Assembly (NCBI GenBank): GCA_036346225.1 | Contig: JARFIW010001458.1 | Span: 930,001 to 994,000 of the forward strand | Reading direction: 5' to 3' | Length of the DNA: 64,000 nucleotides | Origin: Platerodrilus igneus | Lineage: Eukaryota; Arthropoda; Insecta; Coleoptera; Lycidae | Shown: piece after piece, positions 22,975-35,334 of the stretch | How positions within the stretch are numbered: position 1 is the first letter of the stretch | Layout: each line of letters opens with the position of its first letter | Position numbers and translations under genes: made by a program | The notes under the pieces: generated by a model | The model's database searches: none | Seen by the model: only the letters and a program-made list of their open reading frames with translations | Told to the model about the DNA's origin: nothing

Positions 22975-24800
22975 TGCTGTAATATCCCCTTAGTGGGGTC
23001 GACCTATTATTTCTGTAATATCACGTGTCCTTACGTTGAGCGACCTATTTATTTTAATTGCTATAATACTAAATTAAATTATTGAACCACCATTTTAATC
23101 TTTTCTACAGCTTGTGATTATTTCCTCCTCCAGCTGTTTCTTAACGTTGCTATCAACTGGAGTTTATCATAAACAACTTTATCGACCAATGACAAAATTC
23201 AACAAGTTACCGCCTTTGCGGGTTATCTCTGCCCTACTTAATTTATGGCTCCTCCTCTGTACTATTTCAATCTTATGACCTCGGCTAGCATATATTTGTA
23301 ATTATAAAAATTCAGTAAGTTTGGATCCCATTTAATGAAACTAATGCTTTATGTACAGCTTTGACGTTATTTACAATACATTTTCAAATTAATTCACCTT
23401 TATAAATTTCATTTATCAACAACCATTTAATTTGTACTAAAACCCAAAGTCACCAAAGAAAACTCATTATCTTTACCAACAAATGTAGAATATTCTAAAT
23501 CCGTTTTCTTATTATTATTTCAATACGTATTCAACCCTTTGTTGACTTGTTTACAAGCATATAATATTTAGCCAATTGGATATTAAAAATAAAATAAAAT
23601 TCTTGTAGAAAACAGATGCCTTATAACTAACAATCTGACCTGGTTTTATCTTTTACGACGACGCTTCCATTAAAATTAATCTTCCCCAATTTTCGATTCC
23701 ATTCAACTTATCACCATTATGGACCAACACCATTAAATTATAATTTTATACTTTAATCATTCTTGCCATAGACTTCAAATTTGTAATTCGTTCACCCCTA
23801 TACTTCAAGATTATGTTCTTCTTTTCGCCTCGACATTTAAATTGTTTTATTGTAATCTTTCTTAACATCAAACATTCTGGCCTATTTTCCCTCAGACCTC
23901 GAAGCCCTATTATTTTTATGTCTTAGTTTACGATTAATTCATAAAATAATCCTACTTACGTTTTAAACAGTAATTTTCATATACACACTCATTTATTTCA
24001 CTTTGTACCACTTGTTACGTATTATTCAGTATTACTGGCAATGCACTTGGGCCTTCATTGAGTTCAAAACTGACTTTCTTATCGCGGTGCTTGCTAATAT
24101 AATTTCGAATCCCCACTGCATCCGTGGTGTGGTCTAGAACCTGTCGTTTGCTTCGGACCAATCAAATAATTTCATTTCGAATATTTTCTGATGTAATGCT
24201 CTGCGTTCGTTCATAATGCCCACCTGCCTGCAGGTGTCTTCACTTATCAACATGCTGTATTTTGATAGAATAGTCGCCTTTCCATAAACAACTGATGCAA
24301 TTTTACTTTAAACTTTCATTGTTTACATGCGATTCACGCAATTTTACTCATTTCTCTTATCAAAATGGTTAGATCTTTATACGCATTATATTAGCTACAT
24401 GAAACTCTATTTTCACATCCGTATTACTTAATCGTCTGAGACTCTTTTCTTAATGCGTGTCTAATTATACTTTATCATTTCTACGCGTGCTTCCACTGAA
24501 AAATATTCTTATTCGCTTTACTTATATAACTGAACACTATCTACAGGGTATTTAATCTTTACCATCCGTTTAATACTCGTATTTCTCATTCCTACGCCAA
24601 CTATGCGTCTTCCTATGTCTTTCCTGCGTCGCCCAAAACTATTTCTACTTTGTACACAGGGTGTTGCCTACTTACTATCTACTTCTATTTCTTACTTATT
24701 TCCTGAAATAACTACAATTTTCTGCTGCCTATTCTAATTACTCATTCTCTAGTGACCTTCACTATGTCGTGCACCCTTAAACAACCCCTTATCACAGCAT
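22975..24800 (-). repeat. 3' LTR of element C
   Basis: Near-identical to 28171-29995. I count about ten differences, half of them single-base homopolymer indels (for example gaaaac/gaaaaac, ttccc/ttcc). It starts TGCTGT after the AT tract and ends ACAGCAT just before the polypurine tract. An internal PBS-like GGGGTCGACC sits at 22994-23003. Confidence 0.9.
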
Positions 24801-24812
24801 AATTCCCCCAAA
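24801..24812 (-). other. Polypurine tract of element C
   Basis: On the minus strand TTTGGGGGAATT directly precedes the 3' LTR. This is the expected position and composition of a plus-strand primer. Confidence 0.75.
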
Positions 24813-25196
24813 TTAAAATATAAAATTTTATATCAATGTCCTTTTTGTTGCCCAACGTGAACTTAAACTCACATTGGTATGAAATTATTATATTTTTATT
24901 TCCATATTGAAATTCAACCTTTTCATTATTAATCTCATATTTACATTTTATTTATCCCATACCTATGTCCTATTATACTATACTATTCCTATCTATGCCT
25001 ATTCTTATGTTCAAATCCTATTCTATTTCTCTATGTATACCTATTCATAATTTATTTTACATTTCCTTTTATCTATTCATCTGTCCTTGCATGGGCCAAT
25101 TCAATTTATTTATTTTCAACTTCCCCTTTTTCACTCTTAAATCTGGGTCCTTTTAATCTATATTTTCAATCCTATATTTATTATCTATCCTATATC
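24813..25196 (-). other. Purine-rich filler in place of RNase H/integrase
   Basis: Coding-strand sequence is dominated by A/G with recurrent ggatagg/ataggata-like words and no long frame. It lies between the truncated RT and the PPT. The same position in elements A and B holds 0.7 kb of similar composition. Confidence 0.6.
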
Positions 25197-25886
25197 CTAA
25201 AATCTAACCCTACTTTGAAAAAATTCACACTTCCTTAAATTCAACCTTAAACCTGCTATATCTAATTCTAATATTATTCTCTCTAAATGTACGTAGTGTT
25301 CCTCTACACTATTACTAAATATTAATATTTCATCCTTATAGTGGATACTAAATTCCTCATACAGTCCCAAAATATTCTTGATCACATTCTCTAATGCATC
25401 CGTGCTCGAGGACAAACCAACCGGGACCACCCTAAATTGGTATAATTTTCCTTCTACCGAAAAACCCGTATATTTCCTTGATTCACGCGCTAATGGAATC
25501 AAACACAATGAATTCTTTAAGTCTAATTTGCTATATATTTTCTTATTACCTATTCTTGCTAATATGCTTTCCATCGTTGGTGGACAATTGTATTGCGGCT
25601 TCGTTCGCTTATTTATCTCTTGCATCCAAACATAACCTAATGCTATTATCATTTTCTTCACGACGACTAATGGATTCACAAAATGTGTACTGGAGTTTTC
25701 TATAATGCCTTCACGTAACATTTCCTCAATTTCTTCCTTCACTCTATTCCTATATGCTACTGGGATAGGATATATCTTATTGTTAAACGGTTCCTCATTT
25801 ATTACTTCTAACTTGTGCACATAACCCTTGGCAATTCTCGACTTTGACCCAATTAATTCTGAATGCTTATTCAATAATACATTCAC
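25197..25886 (-). CDS. Ty3/Gypsy reverse transcriptase, partial, altered active site
   Basis: 229 residues. The N-terminal part contains YPIPVAYRNRVKEEIEEML and a NPLVVVKK block, then EINKRT, SKLDLKNSLCLIPL (first catalytic Asp), SRKYTGFSVEGKLYQFRVVP (residues about 136-155) and VGLSS. The canonical Y[VI]DD box is HYKDEILIFS: the second catalytic aspartates are replaced by D-E. The frame stops at LRKCEFFQSRVRF, within the palm/thumb, where a full pol continues through RNase H and integrase. A small internal loss follows VVVKK. It would not polymerise. The truncation point matches the loss of pol in A and B. Confidence 0.85.
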   Translation of the reverse strand: MNVLLNKHSELIGSKSRIAKGYVHKLEVINEEPFNNKIYPIPVAYRNRVKEEIEEMLREGIIENSSTHFVNPLVVVKKMIIALGYVWMQEINKRTKPQYNCPPTMESILARIGNKKIYSKLDLKNSLCLIPLARESRKYTGFSVEGKLYQFRVVPVGLSSSTDALENVIKNILGLYEEFSIHYKDEILIFSNSVEEHYVHLERIILELDIAGLRLNLRKCEFFQSRVRF

Positions 25887-25949
25887 CCTATTTTTAAATC
25901 ATCTGGACACTTAATCTCTTCACTTTCATTACCCCATTATTTATCTCTT

Positions 25950-26345
25950 CACTAAACTGATTAATATTTACGCAGTCATCTTCTATTACTATATTCCCTC
26001 TTCATACCATTTAATATATTTCCCATTACACTCAATCTCTTTGCATTCCGCATTTATCTTCAACCCCAACTTATCTATCATATTCATCCCAAATATAACA
26101 TCTATCTTCAGTCCAGGTACCACCATGAACTCATTTTCCCATATTCTATCCCCATTTCACATCTCAGAATTACCATTTCATTTATTACACTAAATCTCTT
26201 ATTATTTGGTGCCACTAAATTACACCTTGCTATCTTTATCGCTTTATCACCCAATTTCTCTCGTTTCACAAATTCTTCCGATACTAGTTATGCCTCTGCT
26301 CCAGTATTAATTAATACTTTAACTATTTTATTTTCCACCTTTAAA
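25950..26345 (-). pseudogene. Retropepsin remnant of element C
   Basis: VKVLINTGAEA (26288-26320) is the active-site loop with the catalytic DTG changed to NTG, followed by an in-frame stop; then LVSEEFVKREKLGDKA and RCNLVAPNNKRFSVINEMVI, aligning with the A and B protease. In other elements this aspartic protease cleaves Gag. Here two changes inactivate it. Confidence 0.7.
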
Positions 26346-26432
26346 TTAATTATTGGTAATAAGTTTCTCTCAAGTCTTCCTAATTCATTATCCATTTCAT
26401 ATTTAATAAACTCGCGCTGGTGCTCATATCCG

Positions 26433-27854
26433 TTAATCCGTAGAATTTTCCTTGGTTCGTCCGTACTCAAAATCCTGATCTCGCGTCGAAGGTCCTGCCT
26501 GACTCATTCTTCCTGTATCTGTGCAATTCGTGTTCCTTAATTCCACACTATTAATATTTCTTGCTGGTGTCCGTCGATCATCCTTTTCCTGTCTATTCAT
26601 TACTCCATTGTTTCCCTCATGATTCGTTCTCTCTATTCGTTGCCTTGGTGTCTGACCATTATCCCTGTTCTGCCTAAAATCATTATTAAAGTTTCCATAG
26701 TTCCCCATTAAAATTTCTTCCGCGATCATAATTATACCTGTTCCTTCGATAATTATTCCTAGTCTCATCATTCCTTATGAAATTCGTGCGTCGATCCCTA
26801 AAATTATTTTCCTTTCATCATCATTTTCCAAATCATCATATCTCTGCAAATAATCAATAAACGTGTCTCTATCCACTATGTTTTGCGTCGTTATGTATCG
26901 CTTTACTTCCGCATTAAAATGACTTGCTAAATACTTTATAATAATTTTATCTTCTAAAGGAGGATCCAATTGCTTCGCTACAGTAAATTTCTCAATCGCA
27001 TATGATTCTCGCGTTATCCCTTTCGCCAAATCGTATCTTCCCATAATCAAATCATTTCGAATTCGATTTTGCTGGTTGTCATTCCAGAATTGACGTAGAA
27101 ATTTGCTTTCAAACTGTTCAAACGTTTCTATCTCATCCTCAACTAGATTGTACCATCGTTTAGCATTCCTTTTAATATTGCCCTGATTAAATTTAATTTG
27201 AATAATTCATCTGTGTATCCCTGTATCAACATTTTAAAATTTTTCAGAAATATCTTAGGGTTTACTTTTCCGTCCCCGTAAAATTTCGTAAATTGTTCCA
27301 TTGAAAGATTCGTTTGCATTAGCTTAATTGGTTCCTATTAAAGTTTATTGGATTGCTTTTTAAATTATTTATCTCTTGATTTATTGATCTGAATTCCGTT
27401 TCGCAATTTTCTTCAATTTTATTTAACTTAATATTTAAATTCGTAATTTTATTGTTGGACTCACTTTCGAACTCTTCTCGTTTCGTTTTGATTAAAGAAA
27501 TATGATCCCATAAACCGTCTATCTCCTCAGAAACTCTACCAACTCTCTCATTCAATTGTGCTTTCATCTCCGCGATATTATGGTTTGCTTCTTTCAGTCC
27601 ATCACTAAGATTCTTAATTTTACCCTCCAGTTTCTCATTGTTTTCATCCATTTTATTTTAACTGCATTTATGGCTTGCTCACTCCTATCCATCTTTTCAT
27701 TCAATGCCATTAAGATATCCAACATCTTATTTTCTTGTGAAGTTCGCCTCTCTTCACTGGAACTGGTTTCCTGAATTATAACGCTCTCCTGGGATCCTAT
27801 CTCTACTCCTTGTTGTCTCAAAACCTCCCGTGTTTCCCGTATTTTCTTGTCCAT
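26433..27854 (-). pseudogene. Gag polyprotein of element C
   Basis: Starts at an ATG at 27854 (MDKKIRETREVLRQQGVEIG, resembling the Gag start of A at 44346). A long coiled coil follows (27319-27651, heptad-like Leu/Ile with Glu/Lys/Asn). The capsid region (26775-27315) carries KFYGDGKVNP, AKRWYNLVEDEIETFEQFES and AKQLDPPL...IKYLASHFN, typical of Ty3/Gypsy retrotrans_gag. A basic Arg/Asn-rich nucleocapsid (26433-26771) follows, without an obvious CCHC knuckle. Gag would form the particle and bind RNA. Four pieces in different frames need three or more frameshifts, some perhaps sequence errors. Confidence 0.8.
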
Positions 27855-28020
27855 TATTATTAAATTTATATGCTAAACTTTTAAATACTAAAATTTATCT
27901 AACTTTAAATTACTGTACAAATTTCACTATTGTTAATTGAAGCTTTTCAAATCCCGGTTTAGTTTAATTAATTTATATAAAATCTTACAATCGTACTTTA
28001 AAATTTATTTTAATTTAATT

Positions 28021-28170
28021 CGCCCCTCTTAATTTCAGTTTATTGTGGTTTAATTTACGAGCCCCTCTTAATTTCAGTTTATTTGATTGTGTTTTAATTT
28101 ATGAGCCCCTCTTAATTTCAGTTTATTGTGGTTTAATTTACGAGCCCCTTCGTTGGGTCGACATATTAAT
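28021..28170 (-). repeat. Leader and PBS of element C with short direct repeats
   Basis: Three tandem ~40-47-bp units containing acgagcccctcttaattt occupy the leader; the last merges into the PBS. The PBS on the minus strand (28151-28163) is TGTCGACCCAACG, corresponding to TGGCGACCCAA in A and B. The first bases differ from the usual TGG, so primer pairing is uncertain. Confidence 0.6.
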
Positions 28171-29995
28171 TGCTGTAATACTCCTTTTAGTGGGTCGACC
28201 TATTAATTCTGTAATATCACGTGTCCTTACGTTGAGCGACCTATTTATTTTAATTGCTATAATACTAAATTAAATTATTGAACCACCATTTTAATCTTTT
28301 CTACAGCTTGTGATTATTTCCTCCTCCAGCTGTTTCTTAACGTTGCTATCAACTGGAGTTTATCATAAACAACTTTATCGACCAATGACAAAATTCAACA
28401 AGTTACCGCCTTTGCGGGTTATCTCTGCCCTACTTAATTTATGGCTCCTCCTCTGTACTATTTCAATCTTATGACCTCGGCTAGCATATATTTGTAATTA
28501 TAAAAATTCAGTAAGTTTGGATCCCATTTAATGAAACTAATGCTTTATGTACAGCTTTGACGTTATTTACAATACATTTTCAAATTAATTCACCTTTATA
28601 AATTTCATTTATCAACAACCATTTAATTTGTACTAAAACCCAAAGTCACCAAAGAAAACTCATTATCTTTACCAACAAATGTAGAATATTCTAAATCCGT
28701 TTTCTTATTATTATTTCAATACGTATTCAACCCTTTGTTGACTTGTTTACAAGCATATAATATTTAGCCAATTGGATATTAAAAATAAAATAAAATTCTT
28801 GTAGAAAAACAGATGCCTTATAACTAACAATCTGACCTGGTTTTATCTTTTTACGACGACGCTTCCATTAAAATTAATCTTCCCAATTTTCGATTCCATT
28901 CAACTTATCACCATTATGGACCAACACCATTAAATTATAATTTTATACTTTAATCATTCTTGCCATAGACTTCAAATTTGTAATTCGTTCACCCTATACT
29001 TCAAGATTATGTTCTTCTTTTCGCCTCGACATTTAAATTGTTTTATTGTAATCTTTCTTAACATCAAACATTCTGGCCTATTTTCCTCAGACCTCGAAGC
29101 CCTATTATTTTTATGTCTTAGTTTACGATTAATTCATAAAATAATCCTACTTACGTTTTAAACGGTAATTTTCATATACACACTCATTTATTTCACTTTG
29201 TACCACTTGTTACGTATTATTCAGTATTAATGGCAATGCACTTGGGCCTTCATTGAGTTCAAAACTGACTTTCTTATCGCGGTGCTTGCTAATATAATTT
29301 CGAATCCCCACTGCATCCGTGGTGTGGTCTAGAACCTGTCGTTTGCTTCGGACCAATCAAATAATTTCATTTCGAATATTTTCTGATGTAATGCTCTGCG
29401 TTCGTTCATAATGCCCACCTGCCTGCAGGTGTCTTCACTTATCAACATGCTGTATTTTGATAGAATAGTCGCCTTTCCATAAACAACTGATGCAATTTTA
29501 CTTTAAACTTTCATTGTTTACATGCGATTCACGCAATTTTACTCATTTCTCTTATCAAAATGGTTAGATCTTTATACGCATTATATTAGCTACATGAAAC
29601 TCTATTTTCACATCCGTATTACTTAATCGTCTGAGACTCTTTTCTTAATGCGTGTCTAATTATACTTTATCATTTCTACGCGTGCTTCCACTGAAAAATA
29701 TTCTTATTCGCTTTACTTATATAACTGAACACTATCTACAGGGTATTTAATCTTTACCATCCGTTTAATACTCGTATTTCTCATTCCTACGCCAACTATG
29801 CGTCTTCCTATGTCTTTCCTGCGTCGCCCAAAACTATTTCTACTTTGTACACAGGGTGTTGCCTACTTACTATCTACTTCTATTTCTTACTTATTTCCTG
29901 AAATAACTACAATTTTCTGCTGCCTATTCTAATTACTCATTCTCTAGTGACCTTCACTATGTCGTGCACCCTTAAACAACCCCTTATCACAGCAT
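28171..29995 (-). repeat. 5' LTR of element C
   Basis: Partner of 22975-24800. Its PBS side (28171-28215) holds an internal second copy of the LTR-end/PBS junction: attacag, attaata and GGTCGACCCACT followed 40 bp on by attacagca, attaata and TGTCGACCCAAC. The outer edge runs into taatatatataat. Confidence 0.9.
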
Positions 29996-30077
29996 AATAT
30001 ATATAATATTTATTACATCCTCTTTTATAAAAAATGATATATTCACTTCTTCAAATTTTTAGACACAATTAATTATG

Positions 30078-30135
30078 GCTCGTTCGACTAGCACAGTTCT
30101 CTTAGGGCAGACAGAATTGCGCCAGTCGGACGAGC
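30078..30135. ncRNA. Candidate 58-nt hairpin
   Basis: gctcgttcgact...agtcggacgagc form the outer stem and the pairing continues inward (agcacagttct / agaattgcgcc) to about 23 bp with a ~10-base loop. All the mismatches are transitions, so several become G-U pairs in RNA. Size and shape resemble a pre-miRNA, but it lies just outside an LTR and could be an old inverted repeat. Confidence 0.3.
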
Positions 30136-30312
30136 TGCAATAACAGCGAAACCGGTCATTGAATTTTCTCTTTGCAATATACCCAACAATTTATGTTAAT
30201 TTTTGTTCTCTATATTCAAATTACTTTCCCAATACCAGATAAAATTATTCAATACAAATGATTATTGTTACTATTGTTGTGTTTGAGGGGTGACATAAGT
30301 GCAATTTCTATA

Positions 30313-30890
30313 AAAATTGTTCATTTTGCTAGTGAAGAATACGTTGATATGCACTTAGACTATGGTTAAGTAGAATGTAGTGCTCGCTCAGCGGAATAAA
30401 GATACGCTGACAAATATCCTAACAGAAGGTATCCCAGCCGCGTTAACACTTACAGTTCTACACCATTTAAGAAAATCGATTTCAATACTTCCTAAAAATA
30501 CCGAAACTAGTAGACATCCAGATATTTTGATGAAAATTTAAAATAATCCTGAGATTAGGGTCAGAAGACTCGCTGCTATGTTTCCTGACGTTTTCAAATC
30601 TTCCATATGAAATATCGTTCATAAAGGAAACTCGTATCATTTTCATTTTAAGAAAGTTTTTTGCGATATTTGATGATGATTTCACTGATCGCGTAGAGTT
30701 TCAAAATTGTTGTGCAACAAAAAGATTTCAGATCGTAATTTCTTTTCCCATATTTTATTTTGCGATAAAGCTACAGTTATCAGAGATCGGGTTTACATGA
30801 TACACATTATTAGTATGTTGGTAAAAATCCTTGCGCAATATAACCGACTATACATCAGCAAAGGTTTGGAATGAATAAAATACAATATAA
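30313..30890 (+). pseudogene. Decayed DDE transposase, N-terminal part
   Basis: Broken frames recall the same broad insect transposase class as 14617: EEYVDMHLDYG (near 30335), YADKYPNRRYPSR (near 30400), NPEIRVRRLAAMFP (near 30545), IVHKGNSYHFHF (near 30610), DDDFTDRVEF (near 30670) and RNFFSHILFCDKAT (near 30740), where the family has LFSDEA with a catalytic Asp. Nothing recognisable follows about 30890. Multiple stops make it inactive. The minus-strand frame at 30482-30685 is its shadow. Confidence 0.65.
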
Positions 30891-30899
30891 TTCTAATAA

Positions 30900-33267
30900 T
30901 CTCTACACTTTGTAAACCTGTGATTGCGTTTTTACGTGATTTTAAGTTTTCTAAAAAAAATGGTATTGTGAAATAAACTTCATAAAAATGTTTGGTATTA
31001 GTTTATTAAAGTGTATCAAATGTCCTGTTGGGTTCGGCGCTTCCATAAGGTTGCGCGGCATTGCCACTCCTGTTACCCCGATACAAAAAGTTAGTTTTTT
31101 ACATGATAAAAAAATGCACTAAAAGGAAGAAACTACTTTTTATACACAAATCGTTTGTGTAGTTCCATTTCACATCTATAAGTCACTTTAAATATTTTTA
31201 TATACACTTGCCTAAACATAAAAGCGTGGAGCACTTGTGAATTGATATATCAATATATTTTGAGATCGTAATTGCTGTACGTCAATAAAAACGTGTTAAC
31301 GCTACACTTTTGCAATTTGCATTATCATCAGATACAAATATGTGTGCGGAATTTCAAAGCCGTATGGTATCGGGGAGATGGTTAAATATCTATTACAAAA
31401 TTTGTGCCATAGAGAGTGAAGTTTAATAAAGCGTTTAATAAAGGGTATAAAAAATTCTATCATTTGCTCATTAAAATTTTCCATTACATTGGGAAAAGTT
31501 GGTTTTATTTTCTTAAAAACACACTCAATGTTTTCATTATGGTAGGTCATCGATTGTTGCTGACTTGTTGACAGGTAGCATACACTTTTAAATGGTAAAC
31601 AACATGGAATTGATCTGGTCGGATCATCTCATATACTTTCACTTAATTGCAGCAATACCTTCATTCGACCGATCACGGCAAGGACATATTGGTGTTGTTG
31701 TATTGCTAAAAACAAAACCAGTTTTCAATTGCTTTAGTTAAATTTAGAATTGTTAACTCTGTAGGTGCTTTCACGTCGTCCGAATATTGCAAGAACTTTC
31801 TTAATGTTACATCCTACCTTTTTCCAGGTTTAATGAAAGGAATATGTGCACCCCAGGGTATAAATAAATTACCCTGGCACAGTTAAACTAGATCGTTTTT
31901 TCTGCAGAGGTTGCAAAAGGCTTAAAATCTCAGGGGAAGATAAAGAGATGTTGAAAAGCTATAACCTTATAAAGAAACTATTGCGATAAAAAAATTTAAA
32001 ACGCAGATTTGTGGAATAGAAATGCTTCAATATTTTATTATGATAAATTAAAATTGTAAAAGTTTGTTTATAGGATAAAAAAATTAATTTAATAAGACTC
32101 TGGAAAAAGTCAAATGTAGTATCAAATTACAAAGCTTTTTGTTTGATCATACTATTTTTAAATCAAATACTTGTAGAGTTAAGGCCATATATGTTTTTCA
32201 TTCGTAAAGTAAAATCTATATTTCATAGTAAAATACAAGTTTAACAGATAATGTTGGTTGAAAAATGTACTGTTATGAAGATAACAGTGGTATTCATTTT
32301 ATAATAATCCTGAATTTACAAAACATTTGTAAATTATTAGGTATACCAAACACTTTTAACAACAATTAGATAACCAACCATTTCATGAAACTTTTGGTTT
32401 TACAAACTCTTTATTAATTTATTTCTCCAGGTAATTTAGAAATATACGTAATGACAAAAACTGTATTATTTTCGTAATGAAACATGCAACACAACTAATT
32501 TGGAAAAGCGTTAAACCTACTTTTCGCCATTTATATAAATCGACAATTTAAAACCACCCTTTACAGTAAGATAACGAGGTAAAAATTATTACCCATCTGC
32601 ATTTACTGGCATATGGCCAACGACGTCACCTGAGGTACTTAAACCAAAAGAGTAAAGCTAGTCAAGCTCACCACAGTAAAAATTTAAGTTCTTTAAAAGT
32701 TACATTTGCTGCACATGAAAGAGGTAATGTATGCATTCCAGCAACTTTCATCCCACAAAAGAAAATTTTACGTATTCCATCCCAAACTATAGATAAGGCG
32801 TAGTTACTCCAACGGAAAGTTTGTTAGAGCAAACTAGTTAAGACTAGGAAGGATTCTAAAATAAAATTGTGTGAGGAAAAATCTTTACGTGCTAGCAAAA
32901 AACTGTTAAATTATATCTGAATATAGCTTACTTTCATTAGTGTTAATGATGGGCCCTTAGGTATTGATGTAGGTTTGCCTTCTTCATCATGTTTCCTAGA
33001 GAAACATTTTTTAAGAAACACTAAAAATTTAAAATATATTACACACCCTTCAAAGAAGTCAGGTAAGACATAATCATCTGGAGATGTTAAACGAGAAGTG
33101 CTTACAAACACCACGCAAGTGAAAAAATTTTTAATGTTGAGAGTTAGCAACTGTGAATATTGACAGTAGTGCATGGGTGGAATTTAACTGCTAATGAATT
33201 AGAAGATAATATTTTCCAAAAATAATAATAGAAATTTTTATAGTGAATCCAAGAGATTTACAAAGCT
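30900..33267. other. No feature recognised
   Basis: AT-rich sequence. Minus-strand frames at 31302-31550 and 32911-33174 have no recognisable domain; the second is mildly coding-like but unsupported. Confidence 0.45.
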
Positions 33268-34440
33268 GTTGCTACGTACCTAGACATAGCCGGAGAAAAA
33301 GTAAATACCAGGCTAACTACCAAACGCGTAAAGTGGGGGGGGGGGATTTACCTACATACTAAAAAAACACATCTCCCACGATTATCTTTAACCATAAAAA
33401 TAAATTAAGGATTCTGTACAAACAAGCAAAAATAAAATAAATTAAGTGTTAATATTTCACAGCAAACAATTATGCGATACGAACAATTTAGTACTTTAGA
33501 TACGAAGTGCGCATCTCGTATTTTACACAAAATAAAATTATTCAATAGTAAATAAACATGTGAGCTTCTGTCAAGCGTTTTTAAAACTTCACCTAATACT
33601 TTTTGGAAAATAAACTAATCAGTAGGAAACAATTAATGTGTTAGAGTTTTTGGCAAACATTCTTTTTAAATTGTACATAATACCGTTTGTAAAATAGAAC
33701 CATCAGTATAAAAGAATCAGCGTGTGTCTGTCAAACCTTTTTAACAATAGTACATCACACCTGTATCGCTTCGCAGCAACAAACAATAGTTCTACAGTGT
33801 CAATATTTCTAATCACGTAACTACACCAAACGCTGATACGGAATATGCCATTGATATACACAAAAGAAAACAAGTTGTATACCTGCATGTGTCGGGATAC
33901 TTAGCTTGCAATCTGTCGGGCGAGAGTCAGCACAACAACGCCACGTTCGTCGGGATCTATTTACCCTGTTACCATAACGGCACTAGCTATCTTCGGTCAA
34001 AAGCAGCTGTTCTACATCTACGTCAACGAACAGCTGGGCCTACATAAAGAAAGAACCAATTCGGCTTCCAGCTAAAAGCTAAAAAGAGAATCTTATTAGA
34101 ATGGGTAAGCGCGGGATAACTCACCAATACACGTGAGACACCTACTACTTGTCGAACAAAAAAAAACGTGCATTGCTTTTAAAGTACTGTGACGAATGAT
34201 GTAGAAAATGTTTCGACGCACAAGCTGCAGAATCAAGTTTAAAAATGGTTCAAATAACACGAATTCGATCTGCAAAATCCTCGCGCTATCGAAGCGCGAT
34301 TAAAACTAGAAAACGCGGTTTTATCGGATAGTGCGCGACCTTATTTCAACAAGTCTTTACATTGGAACAAAAGAGAAAACCATTATACGCGGTCGTAATG
34401 TATAACAAGCTCACGGATACCTAAAACAGGATATAAACTA
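33268..34440. repeat. Unclassified 1.17-kb dispersed repeat, copy 2
   Basis: Second copy of the repeat at 21743-22912, same orientation, with matches spread across its full length (from gttgctacgt at the start to ctaaaacagga at the end). It contains a G9 run at about 33337. No protein-coding trace. Confidence 0.75.
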
Positions 34441-35334
34441 TTTATTTATAGCATAAACTTTACGTTTCGAAATAAATAGGTTAAAAATGAAAATTTGTAG
34501 AAAGCGTACATATTGTAAACAGGATGTTGTTGAAGAATTTAAGAATTAAAACGGAATTGATTTAACAAAATTATGGTAAAGCGGGCTTATGAATTAACAA
34601 GTAAAAAAAAGGGGGTAATTCATTTATGCTGAAAATAAACGTAACACTGTAACTTGACATTGCCACAGGAAAAATGTCACGCTACAATGTAACTAACTGA
34701 TAACTCATTCTAATAATCCAACTTCTTCGCAAACTAATTGTTGTTTAATTGTGAATCTGCATATTTACTTGGTATGACTTGATGTTGACAAAAAAAAATT
34801 GGGCACAATCAAATCGTACGCACGTTATTGTGAAACCTATTACTACTATTAATACAACTGCAAAAAGGTATACTAAACAACTTTGACCAATGAATAAATG
34901 AGCTGCGCTTAAGTTGGAACAAGAGCTAAGCACTTATTCGCACATAAGTTTCTCAGGGTATCTTCTAATTCAAACTGTATCACCTACGAATAACAACAAC
35001 TATCCAGGCTTTCTTCTTTGCTGTTATGTTTAAAACCACAATGAATATTTCAGGCACAATGCAAGCGGATGTAAATACAACATATTCTAGCTATGTAACT
35101 TAATCTCATCTTTACGAAAATATGTTTTGCTACATAACAACCTAGGGAGTGTTGGTATATGTTCGGAGTCTTTAAAAGTGCTCATATACACCGTAGCAAT
35201 AATTAGTAGTGTATTTAATTGAAAAGGGTTTTTTTCTAATTTCTTGAGCTCTATTGTCTTGTTACAAAACAAGGAAGTTTGGTGCATCAGGGGGCCAATA
35301 TTTCTAGTGTAGGAAATCTTTTGTAGATGTGTGG
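34441..35334. other. No feature recognised
   Basis: AT-rich sequence between the unclassified repeat and the SINE. Frames at 34745-34933 and 35087-35368 show no domain. Confidence 0.45.

Larger units (their letters stand above)
22975..29995 (-). mobile_element. LTR element C, complete but non-autonomous
   Basis: Two 1.82-kb LTRs (22975-24800 and 28171-29995) flank 3.37 kb of internal sequence. On the minus strand: PBS, leader, gag, retropepsin, partial RT, purine-rich tract and PPT. RNase H and integrase are absent. The LTR ends on the plus strand are TGCTGT and ACAGCA, a perfect 6-bp inversion. Both flanks are TA runs. LTR identity is about 99% by eye, so insertion was recent, although the pol region carries nonsense codons and an altered RT active site. 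Confidence 0.9.

Noticed and set aside
31302..31550. 82-residue minus-strand frame as a gene
   Set aside because: No domain, no promoter or splice context that I could support.
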